Assembly (NCBI RefSeq): GCF_003026285.1 | Contig: NZ_PYOD01000005.1 | Coordinates: 62,001 to 126,000 of the forward strand | Reading direction: 5' to 3' | Length of the DNA: 64,000 nucleotides | Source of the DNA: Photobacterium profundum | GTDB taxonomy: Bacteria > Pseudomonadota > Gammaproteobacteria > Enterobacterales > Vibrionaceae | In this document: in pieces, positions 18,695 through 28,029 of the stretch | Layout of the letters: each line of letters begins with the position of its first letter | Numbering within the stretch: the first letter of the stretch is position 1 | The notes under the pieces: model-generated | Database searches by the model: none | Told to the model about the DNA's origin: nothing | What the model saw: the letters and a program-made list of their open reading frames with translations, nothing else | Program-made: the position numbers and the translations under genes

Positions 18695-20287
18695 TCATTT
18701 ACGGCTTAGTTTTTTAGTTTCGTTTAAGCTGTGCGCTTTGCGAATCGCGGTAATAACAGCCTGTGCTTTACCTCGTGTTTCATCTGCTTCAGCTTGGGGT
18801 ATTGAGTCGTATACGACACCAGCACCAGCTTGAACACTTGCGATCCCGTTTTCGACATAAGCTGAACGAATCACAATACAGGTGTCCATATCGCCATGAC
18901 CCGTTAAGTAACCCACTGCACCACCATAACTACCACGACGACGTTGTTCTACATCACGAATCAGCTGCATGGCACGAATTTTTGGTGCACCTGTTAAAGT
19001 ACCCATATTCATACATGCTTGGTAAGCATGTAATGCATCAAGATCACTGCGTAGTTGCCCAACAACACGAGACACTAAATGCATCACGTGACTATAGCGG
19101 TCTACTTTTAGTAGGTCGGCCACATAACGGCTACCTGGTTCACTGATACGTGCAACATCGTTACGCGCTAAATCAACCAGCATCATGTGTTCCGCGTTTT
19201 CTTTTAAGTCACTGCGTAACTCAAGCTCAATACGTGCATCTAAATCCAGATTAATTGACCCATCTACATTCTTTCCGCGATGGCGTGTGCCTGCGATAGG
19301 GTAGATTTCGACTTGGTTGCTTTCTGTACAGTATTTCAGTGCACTTTCTGGCGAAGCACCAAATAAGGTGAATTCTGAATCTTGTAAGAAGAACATGTAC
19401 GGGCTTGGATTACCGATTTTAAGTTCTTTATAAGCAACAAGCGGTGAAGGGCAAGGTAATGTGAATTGACGAGAAGGCACCACTTGGAATACATCACCAG
19501 CAATGACGTATTGCTTCAAATCTTTCACCGTTTGGCAGAAGTCTTCATCACTAATACTGGCTTCTGGCTTACAACGTTCAAGAAGCTCTGCTGCTGGCAC
19601 AGGTTTAGGCGCTAGGCAGGCTTCTTTAATATGCTGTAAACGGCGGCTTAGTTCAAAGTAGCTAGCGGTATATTGTTCACCACCAAACAAGGTGGCTTGA
19701 AGTTTACCTTTACGGCGCTGGTGATCGATAACCAGTAAGGTTTCAGCAATATAGAAAAGGTAATCAGGGCAGTTATTGTCTTGTGTTACATTAGGTAGAG
19801 GCTCAAAGCCTGCGACTAAGTCGTAAGCGAACAAACCTCCTAAAAATAATGCTTCACGCGGATGAGCCGATGTGTCGAAGGCATGTTGAATCATGCGTAG
19901 TGCATCAAAAGACGACGTTTGACGTAAACGGCTGTCTTCATCGAGTGTGCGTTCAGCTGCTGGGAAGTGTAAGACTAAACACTGCGCTTCTCGCTCGACG
20001 GTAATATCGTTAGTAACAACGTTTTCGATAGTTTGAAGTACACATAAGCCATTATCGGTTAATGCTTCAAGACGTACTTCTTTACCACGGCATACAATGC
20101 GTACTGCGGCATCAACTAACATTAAACTTTGAAGATCTTGCTTAGAGTCGACTTCTGCCGACTCTAACAATAGGTTATGTGGGCGATTACCACATACGGA
20201 GTAATATAATTCCGTTGGATCTGCAACATAAGGTACATCAAGGCTAAGGACTTCTAATTCACCAGCACCTAATGGGGTAGTATTCAC
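18695..20287 (-). CDS. trpE: anthranilate synthase component I
   Basis: 530 residues. The feedback-site motif LLLESAEVDSK is near residues 39-49 and the chorismate-binding domain has DVFQVVPSRQF, PIAGTRHRG and GTLTGAPKI. The start is GTG at 20287, preceded by GGGAG and overlapping the DAHP synthase stop as GTGA, so its translation depends on the upstream gene. It converts chorismate and ammonia (from TrpG) to anthranilate. Confidence 0.97.
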   Translation of the reverse strand: MNTTPLGAGELEVLSLDVPYVADPTELYYSVCGNRPHNLLLESAEVDSKQDLQSLMLVDAAVRIVCRGKEVRLEALTDNGLCVLQTIENVVTNDITVEREAQCLVLHFPAAERTLDEDSRLRQTSSFDALRMIQHAFDTSAHPREALFLGGLFAYDLVAGFEPLPNVTQDNNCPDYLFYIAETLLVIDHQRRKGKLQATLFGGEQYTASYFELSRRLQHIKEACLAPKPVPAAELLERCKPEASISDEDFCQTVKDLKQYVIAGDVFQVVPSRQFTLPCPSPLVAYKELKIGNPSPYMFFLQDSEFTLFGASPESALKYCTESNQVEIYPIAGTRHRGKNVDGSINLDLDARIELELRSDLKENAEHMMLVDLARNDVARISEPGSRYVADLLKVDRYSHVMHLVSRVVGQLRSDLDALHAYQACMNMGTLTGAPKIRAMQLIRDVEQRRRGSYGGAVGYLTGHGDMDTCIVIRSAYVENGIASVQAGAGVVYDSIPQAEADETRGKAQAVITAIRKAHSLNETKKLSRK

Positions 20288-21297
20288 AGCGTTCTCCCTG
20301 CCGCTTCTACAAACGGTTTTAGTTCTTGCATTAACTGTTCGAACATTGGACCGGTAAGCGCTTGGTGCCCATCAGATAATGCTTCACACGGATTAAGGTG
20401 TGATTCTACGATGATGCCATCAGCGCCAACTGCAGCAGCTGCACGGGAAAGTGGAATAACCAATTCACGTACACCAGTTCCATGGCTAGGATCAACGACT
20501 ACTGGTAGGTGAGTGCGTTGCTTCAAATAAGCCACTGCATTTAAGTCTAATGTATTACGTGTCGCTGTTTCAAAAGTACGAATACCACGTTCACACAAGA
20601 TAATATTTGGATTACCTGCATCGTAAATGTATTCCGCAGCCAGCAACAACTCCTCGATAGTGGCTGAAAGTCCGCGTTTGAGCAAGACCGGTTTTTTACT
20701 TTCGCCCACGGCTTTTAATAATGCGTAGTTTTGCATATTCCGCGCGCCAATCTGTAGGCAGTCTACATATTCACACAGTGATTCAACTTGGCTCACTTCC
20801 ATGACTTCAGAAACAGTTGGAATGTTGAGTTCTTTCTTGGCTTTTTGTAATAATTTCAAGCCTTCAATACCCATGCCTTGGAAATCATATGGGCTGGTGC
20901 GTGGCTTATATGCGCCGCCACGTAAAGCTACGGCACCGTGCTTTTTAACCACTTCAGCAACAGCCATTAACTGCGCTTCAGATTCAACCGAACAAGGGCC
21001 AGCGATAACCGCGAATTTGTTGCCACCGACAGAGGCATTACCAAAGCGAACAACGCTATCGTGCGCTTGTACTTCACGGCTAACCATTTTGTATTTGGTT
21101 AAAATAGGCTTTACTGTTTCAACACATGGGTAAGCATCTAGATTTAATTGTTGTAAAACACGCTCATCGCCTAATGCGCCTAATACGATACGTTCAACAC
21201 CTGGCATATATAAAGGCTTTAGGCCTGATGCTTCAATGCGGTTTAGGATTTCTTTAGCTTGTGCTTCTGTTGCTTTAGGCTTTAGTACGATAATCAT
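20284..21297 (-). CDS. type I-beta DAHP synthase with N-terminal regulatory domain
   Basis: About 337 residues. It makes DAHP from phosphoenolpyruvate and erythrose 4-phosphate, the first step of aromatic synthesis. From [15 protein letters not shown] onward it follows the Thermotoga-type enzyme: a ferredoxin-like regulatory domain (about 1-70), then the barrel with [30 protein letters not shown] and VVDPSHGTG. This is not the AroF/G/H I-alpha type of enteric bacteria. An ATG at 21324 is in frame, but AAGGG 8 nt before 21297 and the family N-terminus favour 21297. It is the first structural gene of the trp operon, behind the attenuator. Confidence 0.93.
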   Translation of the reverse strand: MIIVLKPKATEAQAKEILNRIEASGLKPLYMPGVERIVLGALGDERVLQQLNLDAYPCVETVKPILTKYKMVSREVQAHDSVVRFGNASVGGNKFAVIAGPCSVESEAQLMAVAEVVKKHGAVALRGGAYKPRTSPYDFQGMGIEGLKLLQKAKKELNIPTVSEVMEVSQVESLCEYVDCLQIGARNMQNYALLKAVGESKKPVLLKRGLSATIEELLLAAEYIYDAGNPNIILCERGIRTFETATRNTLDLNAVAYLKQRTHLPVVVDPSHGTGVRELVIPLSRAAAAVGADGIIVESHLNPCEALSDGHQALTGPMFEQLMQELKPFVEAAGRTL

Positions 21298-21378
21298 GTC
21301 TTGACCCTTTTGAGTTTGATGCATTTACTCTTGAGTAACGCAGGCATCACACTGATAAATTATTTGAAATTTTGGTAT

Positions 21379-21403
21379 AAAAAAGCCCGCATCTGGCGGG
21401 CTT
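21379..21403 (-). terminator. trp attenuator terminator
   Basis: Minus strand stem AAGCCCGC / GCGGGCTT followed by six T residues. The 5' arm AGCCCG (21397-21402) can alternatively pair with CGGGTT (21440-21445) at the end of trpL, the expected antiterminator. Confidence 0.9.
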
Positions 21404-21433
21404 ATGTCTATTCTGTCCGTTAGGAACAGCAAA

Positions 21434-21511
21434 TCACACAACCCGTATAGAGAAGTGCCACCACCATGAGATGAAGAAAGCGCGAAGCTGTCGGTTAATT
21501 TGCTGTAACAT
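21434..21511 (-). CDS. trpL: trp leader peptide
   Basis: 25 codons, too short for usual gene callers. It reads MLQQINRQLRAFF, then ISWWWHFSIRVV and TGA. Three consecutive Trp codons (21458-21466) let the ribosome sense charged tRNA-Trp. AGGA lies about 9 nt before the ATG. It sits between the trp promoter/operator and the attenuator. Confidence 0.95.
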   Translation of the reverse strand: MLQQINRQLRAFFISWWWHFSIRVV

Positions 21512-21550
21512 GTAAAAGTCCTGTTCTGTAGAGTCTTACTACGGGTAATT

Positions 21551-21586
21551 GCGTACTAGTAAACTAGTTCATTGATGTAAAGTCAA
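21551..21586 (-). promoter_or_regulatory. trp promoter with TrpR operator
   Basis: Minus strand -35 TTGACT (21581-21586), 17-bp spacer, -10 TTTACT (21558-21563). The palindrome GCGTACTAGTAAACTAGTTC (21551-21570) closely matches the E. coli trp operator and covers the -10, so TrpR would block RNA polymerase binding. The divergent rnm start is 22 bp beyond. Confidence 0.9.
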
Positions 21587-21608
21587 GAGATAAGTCAGAA
21601 ATAAAATT

Positions 21609-22502
21609 ATGTTATTTGATTTACACAGCCACACCACAGCATCTGATGGGTGCTTATCGCCAGAAGAATTGTTGAAACGAGCTGTTGAACGTAGAGTTGA
21701 TGCGCTTGCGATAACTGATCACGATACGGTGGAAGCGCTATTGCCTGCTCAACGCATCATTGATGAACAAGAGTTACCTATAACTCTGATCAAAGGCATT
21801 GAAATATCTACGCTTTGGAGTAACTTTGATATTCATATCGTGGGGTTGAATATTGATTCTGAGCATCCAGCATTAACCGCACTTATTCAAGAGCAAGCCG
21901 ATCGTCGTACCGCAAGGGCGCTAGAGATGGCTGAGCGATTGGCGAGAAATAATATGCCTGGCGCTTATGAAGGTGCAATGGCATTAGCCAATGGTGCAAC
22001 AATTACACGGGCTCATTTTGCGCGTTGGATTGTTGAGCAAGGTTACGCAAAAAACATGCAGGCAGTATTTAAGAAATTCTTAACTCGGGGAAATCCGGGT
22101 TACGTGCCGCCAGCTTGGTGCTCGATTGCTGATGCAGTCGCTGTTATTCATGCTGCTGGTGGTCAAGCTGTCCTTGCGCATCCCGGTCGCTACAAAATGA
22201 CGGCAAAATGGTTAAAGCGACTTTTAGCTACTTTTGTTGAAGCGGAAGGTGATGCAATGGAAGTTGCTCAGCCACAGCAAGGACAACAAGAACGTCGCAC
22301 CTTAGGGGATTATGCGATCACTTATAATTTACTTGCTTCTCAAGGCTCTGATTTCCATTACCCGTCTCCTTGGACGGAATTAGGTCGTAATTTGTGGTTA
22401 CCGAAAGGTGTAACAGAAGTTTGGCTTGATTGGGATGTTGAGAAGAAGCGAGTTGATGAGGCGGTATCGGCAGATCCGACATCGCCACCGGAGGATAAAT
22501 GA
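21609..22502 (+). CDS. rnm: PHP-domain 5'-3' exoribonuclease RNase AM
   Basis: 297 residues. PHP metal motifs: [11 protein letters not shown] at the N-terminus, ITDHDT, LAHPGRY and GSDFHYPS. E. coli homologue Rnm (YciV/TrpH) is a 5'-3' exonuclease acting on rRNA precursor ends and short oligonucleotides, and also lies beside trpL. It overlaps yciO as ATGA. The ribosome site before the ATG is weak. Confidence 0.93.
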   Translation: MLFDLHSHTTASDGCLSPEELLKRAVERRVDALAITDHDTVEALLPAQRIIDEQELPITLIKGIEISTLWSNFDIHIVGLNIDSEHPALTALIQEQADRRTARALEMAERLARNNMPGAYEGAMALANGATITRAHFARWIVEQGYAKNMQAVFKKFLTRGNPGYVPPAWCSIADAVAVIHAAGGQAVLAHPGRYKMTAKWLKRLLATFVEAEGDAMEVAQPQQGQQERRTLGDYAITYNLLASQGSDFHYPSPWTELGRNLWLPKGVTEVWLDWDVEKKRVDEAVSADPTSPPEDK

Positions 22503-23119
22503 GCCAATTTTTTTATGTTCACCCTGAAACCCCGCAAGCCCGTTTAATGACGCAGGCGGTTGCGATTATTCGTAATGGTGGCGTTGTCGTGTATCCAACC
22601 GACTCAGGGTATGCATTGGGTTGCCAACTTGAAAATAAGCAAGCGCTTGAACGTATTTGCCAGATCCGTCGATTAAACGATAAGCACAATTTTACATTGT
22701 TGTGCCGTGACTTGTCTGAAATTGCCAACTACGCACGTGTTGATAATGCGGCATTCCGGTTGTTACGAAGCAATACACCAGGCGCGTACACGTTTATTTT
22801 TAAAGGTACGAAAGAAGTGCCACGTCGTTTAATGAACCCTAAACGTAAAACGATTGGTATCCGTATTCCTGATAATGCGATTGCTTTAGCTTTGCTTGAA
22901 GAGTTGGGCGAGCCATTAATGTCGACCAGTTTGATTTTACCGAATAGCGATGTTGCTGAATCTGATCCTGAAGATATCCGCGATAAGTTAGAGCATGCGG
23001 TCGATTTAATCATGAATGGTGGTTATTTAGGTGAGCAACCGACTACCGTGATTGATTTTAGTAATGATGAAATGGAAGTGTTACGAGTTGGTGCGGGTGA
23101 TCCAACACCGTTTAGCTAA
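22499..23119 (+). CDS. yciO: YciO, Sua5/YrdC/YciO-family protein
   Basis: 206 residues. The YrdC-type fold is shown by [24 protein letters not shown] and [11 protein letters not shown]. The family includes the threonylcarbamoyl-AMP synthase for tRNA t6A. YciO itself is a less-defined member. It is encoded 4 nt inside the rnm end and is probably cotranscribed with it. Confidence 0.9.
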   Translation: MSQFFYVHPETPQARLMTQAVAIIRNGGVVVYPTDSGYALGCQLENKQALERICQIRRLNDKHNFTLLCRDLSEIANYARVDNAAFRLLRSNTPGAYTFIFKGTKEVPRRLMNPKRKTIGIRIPDNAIALALLEELGEPLMSTSLILPNSDVAESDPEDIRDKLEHAVDLIMNGGYLGEQPTTVIDFSNDEMEVLRVGAGDPTPFS

Positions 23120-23293
23120 TGCTTTTAATATTTCCTGTTTGAATACATATCTGTAAATTGATAGTCAGCTAGACTATTTTTGAGATAGCGTATGAGTGAA
23201 TACTTTGGCATAATATGCGGCTATCTTTAAGATGGCTTAAAGTGTTCTGATGAGTATTTCGACGCCTGTGAAGGCGACAAAGGTTTGTCTATA

Positions 23294-24418
23294 ATGAGTG
23301 AAAAGTTACAGAAGGTGCTAGCGCGTGCTGGCCAAGGGTCTCGTCGTGAGATCGAATTAATGATTCAAAGCGGTCGTGTGAGCATTGACGGCGTAGTTGC
23401 GAAGTTGGGTGATCGTCTAGACGATTTATCCGTTCTTGTTCGTCTCGATGGTCACAAGATTGATCTGGTTTCACCTTCTGATGAAGTGTGTCGTGTTCTT
23501 GCTTATAACAAACCTGAAGGTGAGTTATGTACGCGTCACGATCCTGAAGGTCGCCGAACTGTATTTGATCGTTTACCTCGTCTATCAAGTGGCCGTTGGG
23601 TTTCTGTTGGTCGATTGGATGCAAATACCTCCGGTCTATTGCTATTTACCACTGATGGTGAATTAGCTAACCGTCTGATGCACCCAAGTCGAAGCGTTGA
23701 ACGTGAATACATGGTTCGCGTTTTCGGTGAGATTAACGAAAATATGGTTAAGAACCTAGTTCAAGGTGTTGAACTAGAAGATGGTATGGCACGTTTTGAA
23801 GACGTTGTGTATTCTGGCGGTGAAGGTATGAACCATACTTTCTACGTTGTAATCACAGAAGGCCGTAACCGTGAAGTTCGTCGTTTGTGGGATTCACAAG
23901 GCGTAACAGTAAGCCGTCTAAAACGTGTACGTTATGGTGATATTTATCTAACGAAAGATATGCCTCGTGGCGGTTGGATGGAACTAGAGCTGAAAGAAGT
24001 TAACTATCTTCGTGAAGTGGTAGAGCTTGAAGCTGAAGAAAACACAATGCTGACGGTCGAAGGCCAGAAGCGTAAACGTGGTGTTCGTCAGATTCGTCGT
24101 GCCGTACGTCGTCACGAAGAACGTGTTACTGAAACACCTCGCGGTCGTCGTGGCCGTACGAGTAACCCTGATGAACGTCGTTCTTCAACACGTAACAGTG
24201 AAGTTGAAGGGCAAAACGCGCCAGCTGGGAAGCGTAAGCCGTCAGGTAAGCCTTCAACGGCTAAGCCGACACGTGGCAAGCCATCTGCTGGTAAGCCTGC
24301 GCAAGGCAATCGTCGTAAAACAGACGAAAGCAATGAGCCAGCAGGGAAGCGTAAACCGTCAGGTAATGGTGCTCAACGTCGTAACCCGCTAGCGGGTAAG
24401 CCACGTACACGCCAATAA
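23294..24418 (+). CDS. rluB: 23S rRNA pseudouridine synthase RluB
   Basis: About 374 residues. An S4 domain ([20 protein letters not shown]) is followed by the RsuA/RluB catalytic domain with [18 protein letters not shown], whose Asp is the nucleophile. It modifies U2605 of 23S rRNA. The upstream TTG at 23285 is in frame, but the ATG at 23294 with AGG 10 nt before it is more likely. After about residue 255 the protein becomes a basic Arg/Lys/Pro/Gly-rich tail with repeated [14 protein letters not shown] units, probably disordered and RNA-binding. Confidence 0.93.
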   Translation: MSEKLQKVLARAGQGSRREIELMIQSGRVSIDGVVAKLGDRLDDLSVLVRLDGHKIDLVSPSDEVCRVLAYNKPEGELCTRHDPEGRRTVFDRLPRLSSGRWVSVGRLDANTSGLLLFTTDGELANRLMHPSRSVEREYMVRVFGEINENMVKNLVQGVELEDGMARFEDVVYSGGEGMNHTFYVVITEGRNREVRRLWDSQGVTVSRLKRVRYGDIYLTKDMPRGGWMELELKEVNYLREVVELEAEENTMLTVEGQKRKRGVRQIRRAVRRHEERVTETPRGRRGRTSNPDERRSSTRNSEVEGQNAPAGKRKPSGKPSTAKPTRGKPSAGKPAQGNRRKTDESNEPAGKRKPSGNGAQRRNPLAGKPRTRQ

Positions 24419-24444
24419 GACTCGTCTTAGTAAACAGACATAAT

Positions 24445-24473
24445 AAAGCCGACGTGAATACGTCGGCTTTTTG
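24445..24473 (+). terminator. intrinsic terminator after rluB
   Basis: Stem AAAGCCGACG / CGTCGGCTTT, loop TGAATA, followed by TT. It lies between the convergent rluB and yciK genes and may act in both directions. Confidence 0.85.
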
Positions 24474-24504
24474 TTATTTCTCGTCTTTTCAGAACGCTTT
24501 ATAT

Positions 24505-25248
24505 TTAGCTTTTTGGTTGTGCATCAATGCATTGACCATTCACATCTTTACTTTCTGGTCCCATTAAATATAGGTACAGTGGCATAATGTCTTTGGGTGT
24601 TTTTAATAAGCCTGAATCTTCCGCTGGGAATGCTTTTGCGCGCATGCCTGTACGAGTACCGCCTGGGTTAATCGCATTGACACGAACTGTTGTATTGCAC
24701 ATCTCGTTGGCTAAAATTTCCATCATGCCTTCAGTGGCAAACTTTGACATAGAGTAGGCGCCCCAAAAGGCACGACCTTCATGGCCAACCGTTGACGTGG
24801 TGAAAATCATGCGACCATCTTCAGATTTTTTGATCAATGGCATGATAGCTTGAGTCATCAAAAACTGTGCTTTAACGTTTACATGCATCACATCGTCAAA
24901 GGTATCTTCACCAAGTTGGTCGAATGGGCTTAATACGCCAAGTAAACCAGCATTGTGTAATACGCCATCTAAACGGCCGAACTGCTCTGAAATGGTTTCA
25001 ACCATATCAATATAGTGCTGCTTCGTTGCACCACGTAAGTCGAGAGGGATAATCGCTGGTTGCTTGTAGCCTAGCGTTTCAATTTCATCATAAACAGCTT
25101 CAAGTTTCGCAACGGTACGACCAAGCAAAATAACAGTTGCACCGTGTGCTGCATAACTAATGGCTGCTTGACGACCAATGCCATCACCAGCACCAGTGAC
25201 CAGAATGACGCGATCTTGTAGAGAATCCGCAGCGATTTGATATTCCAC
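24505..25248 (-). CDS. yciK: YciK short-chain dehydrogenase/reductase
   Basis: 247 residues. Classical SDR: cofactor motif TGAGDGIG near residue 19, NAG at about 90, catalytic Ser in TTSTVG and YSMSK. The substrate is unknown. In E. coli yciK also neighbours sohB and btuR. It is convergent with rluB. Confidence 0.92.
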   Translation of the reverse strand: MEYQIAADSLQDRVILVTGAGDGIGRQAAISYAAHGATVILLGRTVAKLEAVYDEIETLGYKQPAIIPLDLRGATKQHYIDMVETISEQFGRLDGVLHNAGLLGVLSPFDQLGEDTFDDVMHVNVKAQFLMTQAIMPLIKKSEDGRMIFTTSTVGHEGRAFWGAYSMSKFATEGMMEILANEMCNTTVRVNAINPGGTRTGMRAKAFPAEDSGLLKTPKDIMPLYLYLMGPESKDVNGQCIDAQPKS

Positions 25249-25280
25249 GTGTAACTTCCTTATTGGTTTGTCATTATTAA

Positions 25281-25347
25281 TATACCAAAATTACCTCAAG
25301 ATGCAGGATCCTCGCTAAATCTGCACACGTAAAGTCGCTTGGGTATA
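25281..25347. repeat. short copy of dispersed TATACCC-ended repeat
   Basis: 67 bp between the divergent yciK and sohB genes. The left end TATACCAAAATTACCTCAAG is matched in inverted form by the right end near CGCTTGGGTATA. It is a minimal palindromic copy of the family whose large member is at 61201-61568. The rest of 25249-25563 holds nothing else clear. Confidence 0.6.
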
Positions 25348-25563
25348 ATCACTTTTAGTCGAAGTGAACAATAACAGAGATCCTCAAGTTACTCACTAAG
25401 GTCACTCAGAATCCTGTATTTTTAGGTCGCTGGATATACAGAGTAAACATTACTTTTGCTTTTCTATTGTATTGCGATAGCGGTACAGGTGGCAACTTGG
25501 TTACAATGGGAAAAGACCATCATTCTGTGATTGGTATCAATTTATTAAAGCGAGGACTTAAGA

Positions 25564-26625
25564 TTGGAATTTTTGTTTGATTATGGGCTGTTCTTAGCCA
25601 AGATTGCGACAGTCGTTATTGCGCTTGTCGGTATCCTTGTTTTAGCGAAAGGTTTAAACGGGCGTCACGGTTCACAAAAGGGTGAATTAGAAGTCACAGA
25701 CTTAACTGAGCAGTATAAAAATACGGTTCATCAATTAGAAGAGCACTTATTTGATAAACCGCTATTGAAAGCACGTGATAAAGCGACAAAAAAAGAAGAT
25801 AAAGAAAAAGAGAAAGCACGTCAGAACGAAATTAAAAAAGCCGCTAAAGAAGGCGATTTGTCTCATGTTCGTGAGTCTCGTTTATTTGTCATCGATTTTC
25901 ACGGTAGCATTGATGCGCGTGAAGTATCTTCTTTGCGTGAGGAAGTCAGTGCCATTATTGCCGTTGCAATTGAAGGAGATGAAGTATTGCTTCGCCTAGA
26001 AACGGGCGGCGGTATGGTACATGGCTATGGTTTAGCGTCTTCACAGCTTGACCGCTTGAAATCTGCAGGTATCAAGTTGACGATCTCTGTTGATAAAGTC
26101 GCCGCTAGTGGCGGTTACATGATGGCATGTGTGGCAGATAAAATTATTTCAGCGCCTTTTGCTATTGTAGGTTCTATTGGCGTTATTGCTCAGCTACCAA
26201 ACTTCAGCAAAGTATTGAAAAAGAATGATATTGAGTTTGAACAAATCACTGCGGGCGAATTTAAGCGCACATTAACGATGTTTGGCGAAAATACCGATAA
26301 AGCACGCGACAAATTCCAAGTTGAAATTGAAGAAACGCATGGTTTATTCAAAGACTTTATTGCTATTCACCGTCCAGAATTGGATCTAGAAAAAGTGGCA
26401 ACCGGAGAGCACTGGTTTGGTAATCAAGCACTGAACCTAGGGCTTGTTGATGAAATCGGTACAAGCGATAATTTCATTACACATGCTTGTAAAGATCGTG
26501 AAGTATTAAATGTTCGCTTCGTTCAACGTAAGAAACTGGCAGAAAAATTAGCGGGTGCAACGGGTGAAGCGGCAGATAACTTGTTATTGAAATGGGTAAG
26601 TCGCGGTCAACGTCCATTCATGTAA
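25564..26625 (+). CDS. sohB: SohB inner-membrane S49 peptidase
   Basis: 353 residues. N-terminal membrane segment (about 9-26), a charged Lys/Glu linker (about 65-100), then the S49 signal-peptide-peptidase domain with ASGGYMMACVADK, IVGSIGVIAQLP and GEFKRTLTMFG (the Ser/Lys region). The start is TTG at 25564 with GAGGA about 8 nt upstream, and no better ATG was seen. SohB is a putative membrane protease of uncertain substrate. Confidence 0.93.
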   Translation: MEFLFDYGLFLAKIATVVIALVGILVLAKGLNGRHGSQKGELEVTDLTEQYKNTVHQLEEHLFDKPLLKARDKATKKEDKEKEKARQNEIKKAAKEGDLSHVRESRLFVIDFHGSIDAREVSSLREEVSAIIAVAIEGDEVLLRLETGGGMVHGYGLASSQLDRLKSAGIKLTISVDKVAASGGYMMACVADKIISAPFAIVGSIGVIAQLPNFSKVLKKNDIEFEQITAGEFKRTLTMFGENTDKARDKFQVEIEETHGLFKDFIAIHRPELDLEKVATGEHWFGNQALNLGLVDEIGTSDNFITHACKDREVLNVRFVQRKKLAEKLAGATGEAADNLLLKWVSRGQRPFM

Positions 26626-26753
26626 TAGCTGATAGTATATTGATGGTTGGTTGCTTTTATTAAGCTGGTTTTATGCCAATATAGACATATCTCTGACTAT
26701 CTATTTATTCAGAATGGTATTAGTTAAACAATTGTAGTTAATAAGGTTTTTCG

Positions 26754-27155
26754 ATGGATCAAAAGTGGGCGCTGTTTTCTTTTAAAGGTCGATTAAGACG
26801 ACGTGATTACTGGTTATATAGCTTGCCTGTTCTCTTGGTTACATTACCTGTCTTTTGGTATACCAGCCCAAGTAACATGGGCAATAATCAAGCGCTGAAA
26901 ATATTGGCTATGGTTATTTTATTTTTTGTCTTTTGGGCATCATTGGCGCTGAATATTAAGCGCCTGCATGATCGTAATAAAAGTGCTTGGTGGGCGTTGT
27001 TGACCTTTGTACCTTTAATTGGTCCTGCTTTTGTTATTGTTGAACTTGGTATGCTCGACGGTATAAAAGGAGACAACCAATACGGTCCGGATCCAAAAGG
27101 ACGTTCTACCCCAACGAAAGATGATAAAAAAGAAACGATAACCATCGACATGTAA
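26754..27155 (+). CDS. DUF805 membrane protein
   Basis: 133 residues. WALFSFKGRLRRRDYWLY at the N-terminus, several membrane segments, LNIKRLHDRNKSAWW and a final GDNQYGPDPKG are typical of DUF805. Function unknown. The C-terminal tail is Lys/Asp-rich. It ends just before an intrinsic terminator and follows sohB by 128 nt. Confidence 0.9.
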   Translation: MDQKWALFSFKGRLRRRDYWLYSLPVLLVTLPVFWYTSPSNMGNNQALKILAMVILFFVFWASLALNIKRLHDRNKSAWWALLTFVPLIGPAFVIVELGMLDGIKGDNQYGPDPKGRSTPTKDDKKETITIDM

Positions 27156-27181
27156 GTTGTTTGGACACTTTTTTATTGAAT

Positions 27182-27212
27182 AATAACCCGCTTATTGGCG
27201 GGTTATTTTTTT
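27182..27212 (+). terminator. intrinsic terminator after DUF805 gene
   Basis: Stem AATAACCCGC / GCGGGTTATT followed by a T run. Confidence 0.88.
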
Positions 27213-27309
27213 GATTTTTAAGGTGATAATTCGTGAAAATAAACGTTGTTTTTTACTTTTTAACAACGATTTTTTTTATAATCCCTTGCGTCAACAAACA
27301 ATTTACGGC

Positions 27310-27558
27310 TTAATCTTGCAAAGTAAACTCGGGTGACAGCTTATGCGCTAGATATTTAAACATGTTAAATACCGCAGTTGTATTGGTGGTCGGAAGACCA
27401 TTGTCATCGAGGAAATATTCACCTTTAAATACCAGCACATCAGCTTTTTCTTCAACAGATGTTGCTCGCATGCCTTTAATGTAGGCATCGTGATCTTGAA
27501 TCAGTTGATTGGCGATCAGTAAAAGGCTGTCTTGGGGAATTGATTTTTTATCGCTCAT
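27310..27558 (-). CDS. yciN: YciN, DUF2498 protein
   Basis: 82 residues. IPQDSLLLIANQLIQDHDAY and VLVFKGEYFLDDNGLPTTNT match the small YciN family, which has no known function. In E. coli yciN lies between sohB and topA exactly as here, which supports the call. Confidence 0.88.
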   Translation of the reverse strand: MSDKKSIPQDSLLLIANQLIQDHDAYIKGMRATSVEEKADVLVFKGEYFLDDNGLPTTNTTAVFNMFKYLAHKLSPEFTLQD

Positions 27559-28029
27559 GATGAATGACGTCTCTGGAAGAAATACGTCATTAGTTTATTC
27601 ATCTTGTCAGGAGAAAACAAATCCTTAATAACGCTGGGTATATTTTCATTCAAATGTTGAATAGTGATTAAACAAAAAGCAATTATGGAAAAAATCTGTG
27701 AGCGATGACTAAAAATCATGGTCGTGAATAGTCAAAGGCTGTCGTGAGGTGGTAATGATTAGCGCCTTTAATTACTTCATCTACTCTCTATATAGTGAAG
27801 TTTTAAACAGAATTTTGACTAATTAAAAGTGGGTTTTTGATTTTTAACGTATCATTAACAACTGTAGAAGGGGCGAGCAAACAGTTCGTTTTTCTCAAAA
27901 AGCAGTTGACCTTCTTGAATAGTAGCCCAATATTGTAATAGCGTTGACGTGCCAATTTTCTTTTTTTTAGCATGCAACTTTTTGTTTTTATTTAAAATTT
28001 AGCGAGCACGAGGACGTAATAGAGTCATT
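27559..28029. other. gene-free stretch upstream of topA
   Basis: Divergent upstream region of yciN and topA. It contains an inverted repeat ATGACGT / ACGTCAT (27564-27591) beside yciN. A 23-codon frame at 27755-27826 has GAGG 6 nt upstream but is too short to call. The topA start at 28030 follows a GAGG-like site near 28007-28012. Confidence 0.5.

Noticed and set aside
27755..27826. 23-codon frame with GAGG upstream in the topA leader region
   Set aside because: Too short and low in information to call. It was noted only in the gene-free stretch entry.
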